Shown here: one piece after another, positions 45,621 through 56,435 of the stretch | How the letters are laid out: each line of letters begins with the position of its first letter | Numbering within the stretch: position 1 is the first letter of the stretch | Source: Liquidambar formosana | Lineage: Eukaryota; Streptophyta; Magnoliopsida; Saxifragales; Altingiaceae | Assembly (NCBI GenBank): GCA_039720395.1 | Contig: CM077820.1 | Coordinates: forward strand, 12,299,848 to 12,363,847 | Length of the DNA: 64,000 nt | Reading direction: 5' to 3' | The notes under the pieces: model-generated | The model's database searches: none | The model's input: the letters and a program-made list of their open reading frames with translations, nothing else | Told to the model about the DNA's origin: nothing | Program-made: the position numbers and the translations under genes

Positions 45621-46699
45621 TTAATAATACACATGCTTACTAGTAGTTAATACATGCATATATACTTCAGAGGATGATGATTGATGAGATTAGTTGTCTT
45701 TGTTTTGGTGTTGTCTTTGTAATGGTTTACTCCCAACATTTTAAATACCTGCAGAAAAACTACTGCCATTATGATAAGGAAGATCAAATTTGAGATTTCA
45801 GACAAAAGGGGTGACTACTGACTACTTAAAGCAAAATTTATGATAAGTAGGGCTCCTTTGAGTACAAAGGAATGAGTCTCGTACCCTTACGAGTAGTTGA
45901 GAAGATCAAATTTAGTTCAAGTAGATCAAATTTAATTTAGTTCAAGAAGCTAAATTATCCTTGATGATAATAAATCAGGGATCATAAAAGGTTTTAAGTT
46001 TTTTGTGCCTTCACTACCTATAAAATTCAATCTTTATTGGTTGCCAAGCACCTAAACTTCTTCTTCTCCTTCTTCACCTCCTCCTTCCTTTTCTCCATTA
46101 TTTTTGCCGAAGTTTTGGCTTGGGCTAGCTGTTGGTCAATGCCTACGTATCACTGGGTATAATTTATAATCCCTCATACTCTTTAACTAATATACATGCA
46201 TTATAATTTTCAACTTATTCTATTTATTTTCCAAAAGTCATTAATTTGAAACACACTCTCAATATTATCTCTACCAACTCACAAGGATAGTGCATATGGT
46301 AAAAAATTGTAACTCAAAAACTATGAGTTTCGAATTTGAGTCTCTGTGATCTGTTTTTTCACTATCAAACCCATGGACTTGTGGATGATCGATGTATCAC
46401 GAGAGGATTAATCGCGTATTGTTATTATTAAATATATAAATAAATGTCTACATATTGATTATTGAGCAATATTATTAAGGCAGTGCTATTCCTCTCAAAA
46501 TTTCTTGCCAATTATGAGATGGAAGTAGGCACTACATCAATGCACTCCAACTGAGAAAATTGAGAGAAAAAATCAATTAAAATTTTGGTTTTTTTTTTTT
46601 TTTTTTTTTTCCTTGTCATTTCCATGTGTTTTGGCCTCTCTTTCATAGAAAAACCATGGATAACTCGCATTAAAAAAATAAAAATAAAAATAAAAAACT
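45621..46699. other. Intergenic upstream of GATA gene
   Basis: No coding region recognised. A pyrimidine stretch and a T run (46589-46611) are present. The segment 46280-46420 has a weak tRNA-like B-box (GTTTCGAATTTGAG) and could be an old SINE, but no end structure is visible. Confidence 0.4.
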
Positions 46700-46993
46700 C
46701 ACCTCTTAGAGTCTGAGTAGTGTGGGCTCCACGTGGGTTTAGGCAATTTTACGGATACGTGTCTACCGCGTGTCCGTCATTTTCCTTTGTTCGAATATTA
46801 TATTAATATTGAAAAAATAAATAAATAAGAAACTGAGGTCTTTAGCTCCAGTGCACCGTACTAGCTGCTGCATGGGGCACTCCCCTCTGATTCCTTCCTG
46901 AATCGCTGCTCGTTTCCTTTCATTCGCCCACTGAATTCTCCAAACGATACAAAGTTACAACCCTCCTCTCTCTCTCGCCTCACATAGCCGGAG
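46700..46993 (+). promoter_or_regulatory. GATA gene promoter and 5' leader
   Basis: A perfect G-box within CCACGTGGG lies at 46731-46739, with further ACGT/CGCGTG elements (GATACGTGTC at 46756, CCGCGTGTCCG at 46766). AT-rich TATA candidates occur at 46796-46825, and a CT-rich leader (CTCTCTCTCTCG near 46966) precedes the ATG. Arabidopsis GATA2/GATA4 are light and brassinosteroid responsive genes; a G-box would suit that, but regulation here is inferred. Confidence 0.5.
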
Positions 46994-47259
46994 ATGGACA
47001 AGCACGGCCACCACGGCCCAGATCATTTCCGCATTGACGACCTCCTAGACCTCTCCAACGCCGATCTCTTCCCTTCCACCACGGACCACCTTGCTCCTCC
47101 ACAAAACTCCCCTAATCACCACCCCTTCACCACCATTCCAACTCCCCACACCCCCACCAGCACCACCACAAACCTCTCCGCCTCATTCACCGACAATCTC
47201 TGCGTCCCTGTACGTACCAACATCACTCCATCCCCAACAACCCTCTCTCTTTCTCTTTA

Positions 47260-47299
<40 letters not shown>

Positions 47300-47964
47300 A
47301 CAACAGTTCATCCTTGCATCAGTACATGCACCAATTCATCATACATACATTTATAATTTTCTTCTCATTTTCTTTTCATTTTCTTATGTAGAACGAGGAT
47401 GTGGCAGAGCTAGAATGGCTTTCGAGATTCGTCGACGACTCGTTTTCCGATTACCCCGTAAACGAACTCGCCGGAACTCAAAGTCTCCGACATCACGGGT
47501 CAGTTCCCGGTGGAATGAGGGTCAAGCGATCTCGTGCATCATCAGCCCAGACCATCATGACAGTGCCGCCGGAATCTGACGCACCTGCAACGGGAAGGAC
47601 CAAATCGAATACCATTAAGAAGAGGGTGAGTTCTCCAGTCTCCGACAGCGAGGGTTCTTCATCGGCGGGAGGGGTGCGCAGATGCACCCACTGCGCATCG
47701 GAGAAGACGCCGCAGTGGCGGACGGGACCCTTGGGGCCAAAGACGCTGTGCAACGCGTGTGGGGTGCGGTACAAGTCGGGTCGACTCGTACCCGAGTACC
47801 GACCCGCGGCGAGTCCGACGTTCGTGTTGACTCAGCACTCGAACTCGCACAGGAAGGTGATGGAGCTCCGGAGACAGAAGGAGGGGATGGGTGGTATGGG
47901 ACAAGAGAATAGCAACCACCAGCAACAGTTCTATCGTCACCCGCATGACTTCCAGGTGTGCTGA
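46994..47964 (+). CDS. GATA transcription factor, class A, GATA2/GATA4-like
   Basis: Exon 1 46994-47209 (72 codons) and exon 2 47392-47964, intron 47210-47391 with GT-AG ends and a (CT)n(TA)n tract. The protein is 262 residues, close to the Arabidopsis relatives. The N-terminus has the conserved acidic [16 protein letters not shown] motif, then [16 protein letters not shown] at the start of exon 2, basic KRSRA, and one type IV zinc finger C-X2-C-X18-C-X2-C with cysteines at 170, 173, 192 and 195 ([20 protein letters not shown]). The finger is followed by the class A tail [17 protein letters not shown] and [12 protein letters not shown]. It should bind WGATAR sites in the nucleus. The closest family members regulate light and brassinosteroid growth responses. 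Both frames are intact and GC is high compared with flanks. Orthology to GATA2 versus GATA4 cannot be told. Confidence 0.95.
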
Positions 47965-48163
47965 CGTGTTGGACACGTGAGGGAATCGTGTTGCGTCGTT
48001 TGGTCCAGATGTTTCACCCTTTATTACTTTTTTAGTGTTTTTTCTTATATACAGCTTCCATCTTATCTTCTCATTTTCTTCCTTTACTTCTTTATAAATT
48101 TCCCCTGTTTTTTTTTTCCCCTCAACGTAATCCCAACACCCCACAACCGCAAATGCAGTTAAG

Positions 48164-48203
<40 letters not shown>

Positions 48204-49390
48204 TTATTTATTTTTTTTTTTTGAGGGGGAGGGGTCAAAAAATGCAATTCAGAATTAATGGAGTAATGGCACCCCTACAGCATCGTGTGCTATCGCGGGT
48301 GAGACTAGTGCGGCTTGTAGTAATCAATGGTGGAATAAATGAGAATTAATGGGCCTCCATGTTCAACCAAAATCTGTACATGGGTACTTCATGAGCTCAA
48401 AATGGGTGATGGCTGAAGTATTGGGCCCATTGAATTTATGCTATGTGCAGGTCTGGAACAGTACTGCCCTTTCTCTAGCATTAAGATGTTGTGATTAGAG
48501 ACAAGTCATTTCAGTGATCATTGGTGTGATGTACCAATAATTGCTTTGCTATCTTTCCCTCTGCATTTAGGGGGTCCTACCACGAGCTAGCTCATTAAGT
48601 CCACGGCTTGTAAATGGTTCATGTTTGAGTTCGAGTTGGGTTAGGGTGGTATCAATTCCATTAATAGGAGTCAAGTCTGATTAGCATAATTTTAGGAGAA
48701 AAACTAAAATTTATACAATTAATGTAATATCATAAGTTAATGAAAATAGAGTAAAGTAAAATTTTCAAACACCTTTTGATATCATAATAGGAGTCAAGTC
48801 TGATTAGCATAATCTCTTCGCAGAGATCGTTATTTGTATGAGTATAGAGTATCTCACACGGATAGTTAGGAGAATAATCTGAGTTAAAACTTCGACGGTA
48901 GTAAGACTTAAGATACCCCTAATAATTTTTTAAAAAAAAGAAAAAGAAAAAAAGCACACCTTTTGATCCCACAATCTCATTTTACTTCACTTCTATTAAT
49001 ATATTGAGGACTTTGGCCTTCAATCACTACATCCTTCCACTAGGATTTAGGGAATTCTATAAAATTCTACTATTTATGTACAATGTTTGTAAGTAATAGA
49101 AATTTTAGAAACTTCCACAAGGTAGGATAATGAGCTCTGATGATGGTGTTCCGTGCAAAGGTTTTAGGAGATGAAATGTGGCCGATGATGGAGCAAGCAT
49201 AGTATAAAATTTCCGATGCTAACATCATCCACGATAGAAGGAGTCGTTGGAGGGAGAAAGGGTTGTTGTGGTGGTCAGTCTTGGCGATACGAGTGTGAAA
49301 CTTGTAGTTAGGCATGTATAATCAAATTGCATTATGCTACTGAGTAAATGATGACATTACTATATCTTTCTGCCTTAATTTGGTTTTATC
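47965..49390. other. GATA 3' flank and intergenic
   Basis: Contains a (TA)n array at about 48167-48199. A 26-bp direct repeat AGGAGTCAAGTCTGATTAGC... occurs at about 48667 and 48788. No gene recognised. Confidence 0.5.
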
Positions 49391-49602
49391 TAATTATTTC
49401 ACACGTGTGTTGCACATGAGTTTTTAACTAACAATTATATGATTTAATCTTTGAAAAATTTGCATACATGTTAATGATGATAATGCTTTTTGAATTTCTC
49501 GACTCCTATCCACCTTTGAAAAACAGACATTACAATATTTGAATAATTTATTATTTGAAGTATTTTCTTTGTTTCTTTTTCCATTTTTTTTTATATCAAA
49601 TC

Positions 49603-49607
<5 letters not shown>
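49391..49607 (-). mobile_element. Helitron 3'-end fragment
   Basis: On the minus strand it ends CATGTGCAACACACGTGTG followed by AAATAATTAG, aligning with the hairpin and CTAG end of the Helitron at 27019. The sequence behind the hairpin is also AT-rich and similar in style. No 5' end was found, and the terminal C is changed to T. Confidence 0.45.
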
Positions 49608-49632
<25 letters not shown>

Positions 49633-49636
<4 letters not shown>

Positions 49637-49804
49637 ATGATGATCAGGTAAGCACGTGTTGATATAACTTATATCAAAACCTACATTGGGAGTTGTACCT
49701 TGTGCAGTAGTGAGATGTGAGGTGCATTAAATCAATGCAAGGGGTACAACCCCCAATGCACAGTGCTGATGTAACTTATATCAGCACGTGCTGATGGGAT
49801 CACC

Positions 49805-49810
<6 letters not shown>
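49633..49810. mobile_element. Foldback MITE between TA arrays
   Basis: Arms share GATCA/CAGCACGTGnTGATATAA and its complement, with a second inner pair TTGGGnGTTGTACC. The element sits inside a TA microsatellite (49608-49633 and 49809-49836), as if a TA array was the target. Short palindromes with CACGTG cores lie in both arms. Confidence 0.65.
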
Positions 49811-49839
<29 letters not shown>

Positions 49840-49962
49840 CCAACAATAATATATGGGGAAAAAAAAAGAGATTATATATGATGTGTTATATTCCATCCCA
49901 TCCCCATAACATATAAAATCACACCATATTGTATTAATATAAGAATTAACAAATATATATCT

Positions 49963-50526
49963 AGGCCTCTGCATTGGGCCGGGCTTGAGCTTTTTTTTCG
50001 GGCTGAGCCGGGCTCTTCAGGCTTACATTATTTATCGGGTTGGACCATAAAGGAAATTATAAAGCCTAGGCCCACCCATAGACTTGAGCATTTTTGGGTC
50101 TCGAGCTTGAGGCCTCGGGCCTAAGCAAAATTAACCTACTAGTAGTGTTGTAACAAAAGCAAAAAAGTGAAAAATTACTTTTGGTGACTACTTCCCATCG
50201 TAGTACCAAAACAGGGAACATTAGTAGTCACTTTGTATTAAGTTGACTATCTATTTGTTGTAAGATAGCAGGAAACACCCTTGTATTGGTATTAATCTGA
50301 AAATTAATCACCAAAAGATACTTCTCCAAACAATTGGAAAATATTCAAAATTATATATAATGCTATAGTGTTGGGATTCGGGTTGGGTTTTAGGCTTCAA
50401 CTAAAGGCCCAGGCCTAGCCCAAGGGTACTCAAGCTGGGCTTGGGCTCGGATCTTTTCGAGCTTGGGCCGGGTTTTTTCCTTCGGGTTTTGGGCTACCCA
50501 TGTGCAGTGGGCTTTTGATGAGGCCT
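49963..50526. mobile_element. hAT-type MITE with perfect 8-bp duplication
   Basis: 564 bp. Ends AGGCCTCTGCATTGGG and inverted AGGCCTCATCAAAAGCCC, with ATATATCT at 49955-49962 and 50527-50534. Subterminal GGGCCGGGCTT/GCTTGGGCC repeats are typical of one large plant hAT MITE group. Non-coding. Confidence 0.9.
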
Positions 50527-50599
50527 ATATATCTAAACCAATATATATATATATACACTAGCAGTAACCCGCGCACCGCAAAAGCAAATGAGGGACAAA

Positions 50600-50755
50600 A
50601 ACTCAAATGAGTGTTGGTTTGGGGTTTCTTTTCTAGAGCATGTTGATCTTTTATGTTCTATTTTGTGTCCTTAGATTTGGAATGTATCTATTTTCTCATT
50701 TATCAATGAAGTTTTGGCTTTTCACCAAAAAAACTAAAAATAAAAATAAAACCCC
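50600..50755 (+). mobile_element. LINE 3' tail fragment
   Basis: Resembles the 3' untranslated end of plant L1 elements: TTTATCAATGAAGTTTTGGC followed closely by an A-rich tail. Just upstream, ACTAGCAGTAACCCGCGCAC (50559) looks like an eroded Helitron 3' terminus on the minus strand. Confidence 0.4.
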
Positions 50756-50969
50756 AAGAGAACTAAAACAAAAAATTACCATACTCCAAGAATTGGCATG
50801 TGTTCATGAAAATTAACCATATTCCCAGCATTGGCATGTGTTCATGTTTTCAATAAAATTGCATGAAGTAAAACAAAAAATAAAAATAAAACCATTCACC
50901 ATGAAGTTAATATAAGATCATTCAAAATTGTTTGCTAACAATCTATCTATATCTATAATTCCTATAAAA

Positions 50970-51512
50970 ATCTGAATATGAGAAAAACTTTTGATCAACT
51001 TTATTGCCCTTACTAAAATTTATAAGGACCAAGTTACCCGTTTTAGAATATGCTGTTCAACATATTATTTTTGGTAATACACAGATAACTTATGTATCTT
51101 TTTCTTCCTCCTAATTAACAATAGGTTAACTTGGCGTCTTTCCGTGTTCCTAACTTCCTATACATCGAACTCTTCTTTTTTTCGTTTTCTTCTTCACTTC
51201 ACTCCACTCCATCTCCATTGAAGTATGAGTTAAGTAAAAAAATCTAAATATGAGAAAAACTTTTAATTAACTTTATTGCCCTTACTAAAATTTATAAGGA
51301 CCAAGTTACCCATTTTAGAATATGTCATTCGACATATTATTATTGGTAATACACAAATAACTTAGGTATCCTTTTCTTCCTCCTAATTAACAATAGATTA
51401 ACCCAGCATCTTTTCGTGTTCCTAACTTCCTATACATCTAACTCTTCTTCTTTTCTTTGTCTTCTTCTTCACTTCACTCCACTCCATCTCCATTGAAGTG
51501 TGAGTCAAGTAA
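50970..51512 (+). repeat. Two-copy tandem duplication, about 270 bp unit
   Basis: 50970-51238 and 51240-51512 read almost the same: ATGAGAAAAACTTTT, TTTATTGCCCTTACTAAAAT, GGACCAAGTTACCC, and CTCCATCTCCATTGAAGT near the end of both. A duplication inside the 5' part of the Helitron-like segment. Confidence 0.85.
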
Positions 51513-52026
51513 ACATTAATCAAGTGATTTTATATTAATTTTTAATTCATATGTGCCTTTAAAACTATTAGAATGGCTTGATTCTCATAAATTTTGATGT
51601 TGATTCTAATATAACTTGCTATTATCTCAAATTGTACCCTGCTAGGCTGTTACCAGTTCTTCGATTTTGAGTTTGTTTGGTATGTCGGCACGACGCTAAT
51701 GATAAATTTTTCATTTTTTTTTCTTATATTGTTAACAAACAAGTATGGGAATGAGATCTGTTTCTGACTACCCTATTGGAAATCAGTGGCCATGGCTTGT
51801 AAATTCCTAGGCTGCATCTGACAAAGAAAGAAAGTTGTACTTTCCCCCTTCTTTTTGTAGAAGTTATGTAGCCTATATTTTTACATACTCCTAAATTCAA
51901 TTACTTTCTTATGCAGCCTCTTTATTTTATGTTTTTTCAACAGTAATGTTTGAATACTATCTGTTCATTTAAATGCCTTATTGAAACACGTGTCATAAAT
52001 GATTTTTTAAGAAAAATTGTTCCCAG

Positions 52027-52116
52027 GTTGAATCTATTACAACACCTCATAGGCAAGGGAAGCATCGTACTCTTGCCAAACTAAAGCTGCTCGAGCAAGA
52101 AACTAGATTTATAGAG
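52027..52116 (+). pseudogene. Captured exon of a G-protein gamma subunit (AGG1/2-like)
   Basis: A 90-bp open exon with a TTCCCAG acceptor and GTTAGC donor. It encodes GKHRTLAKLKLLEQETRFIE preceded by ten residues. Plant type A gamma subunits have GKHRI-AEL--LEQE-RFLE at this point, in the coiled-coil region that pairs with G-beta, and an intron follows the same Glu. The next exons (with the NPLWDRWFEGP-type motif and the prenylated C-terminus) are not in the following sequence. It is therefore an isolated fragment, most simply explained by Helitron capture. Confidence 0.65.
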
Positions 52117-52912
52117 GTTAGCATATTTAAACTTTTTATTATAAAAAAAAAAAAAAAAAAAATCAGAAGCAAAAAATTTCTCCCCAAATGCTAACCATAT
52201 AGCCTATTTAAACAATTTAAACTTTTAATACCACTTCACAAAGTGGAGATCTAATCACTCATGGACATCTATGCCATTTATTAATTGGGATTTTGACCAA
52301 AGCGTCTGAAATGAAAATCATCCCTAACAAGGTACAATAAATCTTTTATGATGTATAAATATTGGTCATTAAGTTTGGCCAATAGATGGCTCAACAATAT
52401 GACAGATTGGTGGCTACATACAACCAACCGACTTGTGTGGCATCAATTTCATTAGATGGCAACCAATCTATTCTGACCAATTATCAACAAAGCCCAGTGA
52501 GGCATTATTTATCTTCCTACAAAATGCCCAGTTGCATTTGCTATGGGTCATTTATTGTAGTTATACAATTACCCTGTTTGATGAGTTTCGGTATAGAATA
52601 AGATACCAATGTAGAATACATCTTATTGTTATTTCAAGAGAGCTTTGTTGACCAAAATAATTGAACTCAAGCAATATGGCTAAAACATAAGCCTAACAAA
52701 CAATTTTATTGCTATTCAAAAAAAGAGGAAACGAATTCTCCCTTTTCATTCCATTACAACATTTTTGGGCATCACTGCTGCAAAAAGCAAATAACCTTTT
52801 CAGCAGATTACTACAAAAACCACATCACTTCTTCAACACCCATCTTCAAAAACCACATCACTTCCTCAGTAGATTACCACAAAAACTACATCACTTCTTC
52901 AGCACCTATCTT
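52117..52912. other. Interior of Helitron-like segment, no gene recognised
   Basis: Contains an A run (52143-52161) and a short direct repeat at 52800-52905 with the unit ACCACATCACTTC. A 71-codon open frame at 52386-52601 has no recognisable family. Confidence 0.45.
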
Positions 52913-53441
52913 CTAAGACAAAAACAGCACCCCTCCATTCCTCAAGCTTTTTTTCTTACTAAAATATAGTAGCACAACCCCAATGGTAATGACCCAAGAA
53001 ATCACAAATGTGACCCAGTAAGTCTTTTCCCTTGCGCGGTATCCTTCAATCCTTTTAAGCAATCTGGGAATAATTCGCCTTGCTCATAGGCAAATTGGTG
53101 GATCAAGCCGACTGAAGTACCCACAAGAACCATTGACCTGCCAAAAAAGAAAAAGGATCAAACATTTAGTGTCATTAGGTGATAAACATTTGCAAACAAC
53201 AATACAGAACAACAAATACCTGGTAATTTGGGCAACCATAGAACTTGCAACCAGGGTTGTTATTGGTCCATGGAATCCATACCATAGACCTGTCTCCACA
53301 ATAACATTGATTTACCTATTGACCTGCCATCTACTAACCCCTATTTCAAGATTGTGATGAAGATTAGTGCTACAATACACTACATTACTCGGATTGAATA
53401 CACAATCCACAAATTGAATGGACTAGAGTCCGACATACCAT
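52913..53441 (-). pseudogene. GRF-type zinc-finger gene fragment, captured
   Basis: Minus strand. Exon A, ending at 53220, encodes a zinc knuckle CYCGDRSMVW...WTNNNPGCKFYGC starting at 53306. The intron is 53219-53138 (82 bp, GTATTT...GGCAG). Exon B from 53137 supplies GSCGYFSRLDPP, the last part of the GRF finger, a TGA in place of an Arg codon after ICL, then RRIIPRLLKRIEG and a hydrophobic segment WVTFVISWVITIGVVLLYF to a stop at 52913. This is the usual plant layout: GRF finger, short coiled stretch, C-terminal membrane helix. A TATATATA box at 53487-53494 and an ATG at 53441 stand upstream, but that ATG leads only 18 codons. Broken by the internal stop. Confidence 0.7.
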
Positions 53442-53877
53442 AATAGATGATAAAGAAGATTGTGAAGATGCAATTGAATGAGGCATATATATAGCTCCAA
53501 CAGTAGCTACAATGGCGTTTAGCAGGCCTCGATCTTACTCTTTCTCTCTCTCTTTCTATTTGCTTTGAACAGGGAGGGTTCCAATAAACACAGCCTCGCT
53601 GTTGACTTAACCGTGCCGTTCTCAGCCTGACTTTCGACTCAACCTTGCCGTTTGTCTCAATCTGTAATGCATCGAGTCAACCTTGTCCTGCCCTGTCTAG
53701 ATCAAGCCTTCATCACCATTGGGCGTCTCTCTCACTCGCTCTTGCTCTCTCTCTCTCTCTACTTCGAATAATCCACAAGCCCTAGATCGTATCCAGGAGA
53801 CAAACTAAAGGTAAAGTATGTATCACATGCTGCGCATGTGATATAAATTGGCAGGGAGAATGATTAAAGAGGTAACT

Positions 53878-54160
53878 AATCCTCGCGTGCAACGCACGTG
53901 GGATGAAAATGGGAGGAAAATTGGGTCAGATGGCCACCGGGGATGCCACATCAACGCCAGCTGGCCACCACGTGAGCACACGTGACTTTCTCTATTAGGA
54001 ACCAAACGTCCATCCAGTGATTTCCTACATTGACACACAAATGCACAGTTAGTACATTAAATTGTGCAAATTAAAAGTTCATACACCACATTGAAACTTG
54101 GGGTAATGTTCATGACACTAATATGTAGTTTGCCCACCTTTTTTCTCTTTAGTATATTAT
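53878..54160. other. Short intergenic stretch
   Basis: Starts with a GC-rich hairpin (CGCGTGCAACGCACGTG, 53883-53899). No gene recognised. Confidence 0.4.
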
Positions 54161-54830
54161 AAGAGTATGTATGGATTGGATGCCCCCCTAAGTAGGATTT
54201 TTGGTTTTTGATAGTCAGGGTCGACCCTGCCTTCACCATGTTCTTTGTTTTAATTAGTTTCTCTCTCCGACTCTTCCCCTCTCTCTTCCCATCTCTCTAC
54301 GTGTCTGTTTGATCTAAGTTTCAGTGAAGTAGTTTATCAAAAAAATTAAAAAAAAAATAAAGCCGTGAAGGAGTTTTGGTAAAAAGTTAAAACCCTAACC
54401 CTTTTCCTTGGGTAATGCTAGGTTGCCCCATACTTTTGTCCTATACTTTGCCCTATTAGTGTATTTGGGAAGGTAAGGGTGTGGAACCCACTGATATGAT
54501 TACACTTTTACCCTCCCAAATACACTAGTAGGGTAAAGTGTAGGGCAAAAGTGTGGGGCAAGCTAGCATTACCCATGGAGAAGGGTTAGGGTGTTAGGGT
54601 TTTAACTTTTAACCAAAACTCCTTTATGGATTTATTTTTTTTATTTTTATTTTTTATAAACTCCTTCACTGAAACTAAGATCAAACAGACACATAGAGAG
54701 ATGGGGAGAGAGAGAGGGGGAGAGTTGGAGAGAGAAACTAAAAACGAAGAGTATAGTGAAGGCAGGGCTAGCCTTGACTATTAAAAACCAAAAATCCTGC
54801 TTAATGGGCGTCCAATCCATACATGCTCTT
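54161..54830. repeat. 670-bp palindrome with a MITE at its centre
   Basis: Left arm 54161-54405 and right arm 54580-54830 are reverse complements with moderate divergence: TGTATGGATTGGATGCCCCC against GGGCGTCCAATCCATACATG, and ACCCTGCCTTCAC against GTGAAGGCAGGG. The loop is the MITE at 54410-54574. A transcript of either strand would fold into a hairpin of about 245 bp plus the MITE stem. Confidence 0.88.
54410..54574. mobile_element. MITE with near-complete inverted symmetry
   Basis: 165 bp, ends GGGTAATGCTAG / CTAGCATTACCC. The arms include TTGCCC, GTGTATTTGGGA and GGTAA blocks on both sides, so almost the whole element is a stem. A second, partial copy with part of the palindrome arm follows at 54836-55070. 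Confidence 0.85.
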
Positions 54831-54835
54831 CACGT

Positions 54836-55070
54836 TTGCTCTACACTTTGCCCTACTTTTGTATTTGGGAAGGTAAGGGCATGGAACCCACTGATATGAT
54901 TACACTTTTACCCTCCCAAATACACTAGTAGGGTAAAGTGTAGGGCAAAAGTGTGGGGCAAGCTAGCATTGCCCATGGAGAAGGGTTAGGGTTTTAACTT
55001 TCAACCAAAACTCCTTCACGGCTTTATTTTTTTTATTTTTTTGATAAACTCCTTCATGGCTTCACCGTAT
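54836..55070. repeat. Partial direct copy of the palindrome
   Basis: Repeats 54446-54640 almost exactly: CTACACTTTGCCCTA, GGAACCCACTGATATGATTA, GCTAGCATT, GGAGAAGGGTTAGGG and CCAAAACTCCTT. The left half of the MITE is missing its terminus. Confidence 0.85.
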
Positions 55071-55462
55071 TCTTTATTTCTTGTTTCAATCTCTGGCGGT
55101 GGCCCCGCTACAAAAAAATATAAAAAATATAATAATAAGTACTCCGTATAGTATATACTAGCATGACCAACATCCTTGATGGGTTTCACAAGCAAATAGG
55201 TTTTATGAACCTCTACATAGTACATGAAATAATACATATTCTAAATTAATCGTATATAACAAATCCTGAACCATGTCTACCATTATCCTCTTTTCATTCC
55301 AACATTTCAAGTTATGCCCTAATGAAATTTCTCATACTTATAAGGAAACGATATCACTCCATCTTCTTGATGGACAGTAAGAATCAAACCACTTGTTATA
55401 CTTTCAATTGTTAGGATTTGTGTTCTAAAAATCTCCCCACAAATTTATCATATTTCTTTTTA
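55071..55462. other. Intergenic, nothing recognised
   Basis: AT-rich, no coding sequence or repeat identified. Confidence 0.5.
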
Positions 55463-55865
55463 AGGTACATTATAGGAAACCCCCTAATGTTTTGTCATTT
55501 TTCTTGTAACACCCTCCTAAAGAAAAAATGGTTGCAATGTACCCAAAACAGTTTATAAATTTAGCAATTAGCACCACCATTAATCATTGTTCATGAATTA
55601 GACAAAAAAAAAGTCGTAGTCGATGCTAATTTCATGATCAATAATTAATGGCACTAATTGCTAAATTTGTAAGCTGTATGAGGGTACATTGCTAAAAAAA
55701 AAAAAGTCACGTGGCTGTCGTTAATTTTATGATCGGTAGTTAACTATGTCATTAATTGGTAAATTTGTAAACTATTTTAAGATACATTGCAATCATTTTT
55801 TTCTTTAAGAGGGTTACATGAAAAAGGGCCAAACATTAGAGAGATTTTTTTTTTATCATTTACCC
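55463..55865. mobile_element. Mutator-like foldback element 3
   Basis: About 403 bp. The inverted arms read AGGTACATTATAGGAAACCC left and GGGTAAATGAT (complement) right, then share TGTAACCCTC, AAAGAAAAAATGnTTGCAAT and AAATTTACCAATTA blocks. Possible 9-bp flanks TTCTTTTTA and TTATCTTTA (7 of 9). Related in end sequence to MULE elements 1 and 2. Confidence 0.65.
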
Positions 55866-56029
55866 TTATCTTTATTACAAGAATAGAGCCACTAACACAA
55901 TTTTAGAACATTCTGTTCTTCTCTAGAGAATTTCAATGAATACTTGACTATCACCATGTAGGAATCTATACAGTTCACATGTGTCATCCACATCTATAGG
56001 TGCACAGGGTAATGCTAAGGTGATTAATC

Positions 56030-56435
56030 GTCCTCCAAAATTGATACTAAACTCCATACTTATAGAAATCAATCGACAGTGAGTCAAAAACTATCAATGG
56101 TCGCTTATGGGATGTCTCAACTTCTTTTATATAAATCATTTGCTTATAAAAAAATATAATAAAAAAGCGGCTTTTTGTCCTAGGCTCTTATTATTAGCTA
56201 TGCATTTTTACAATTCAATGAATGTGATCTTCCTCCAAAATTGATACTAAACTCCATATTAATAGAAATCAATGGACAGTAAGTCAGAAACTATGCCAGT
56301 ACTTTTTCAATGGTCTCTCATGAGAATGTCTTAGCTCCTTTTATATAAATCATTTGCTTATAAAAAAAAAAAAAGGCTTTTCTCTTAAACTCTTAGTATT
56401 AGCTATGCATTCTTACAATTCAATGAATGTAACAA
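56030..56435. repeat. Two-copy tandem duplication, about 200 bp unit
   Basis: 56030-56229 and 56230-56435 share CCTCCAAAATTGATACTAAA, TTTATATAAATCATTTGC and TTACAATTCAATGAATGT in the same order. No coding content. Confidence 0.8.

Larger units (their letters stand above)
50952..53877 (+). mobile_element. Helitron-like segment carrying gene fragments
   Basis: It begins A|TCTATAATTCCTATAAAAAT, then GAGAAAAACTTTTGAT, matching the 5' end of the Helitron at 27019-28522. The right end is inferred: GGTAACTAA|T at 53869-53877 fits CTRR plus T, but the nearest upstream hairpin TCACATGCTGCGCATGTGA (53822-53840) is farther from it than usual. A second hairpin (CGCGTGCAACGCACGTG) lies just beyond and may belong to another Helitron on the other strand. 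Inside are a G-protein gamma exon and a GRF zinc-finger gene fragment. No Rep/helicase. Confidence 0.5.

Noticed and set aside
47493..48144. Minus-strand open frames over the GATA exon
   Set aside because: Antisense shadows of a GC-rich coding exon; no family resemblance.
52386..52651. Two overlapping frames of about 70 codons inside the Helitron-like segment
   Set aside because: No recognisable family, no splice context, and two frames over the same bases suggest chance.
56030..56435. Tandem repeat considered as CRISPR or satellite
   Set aside because: Only two 200-bp units, no spacers, eukaryotic context.
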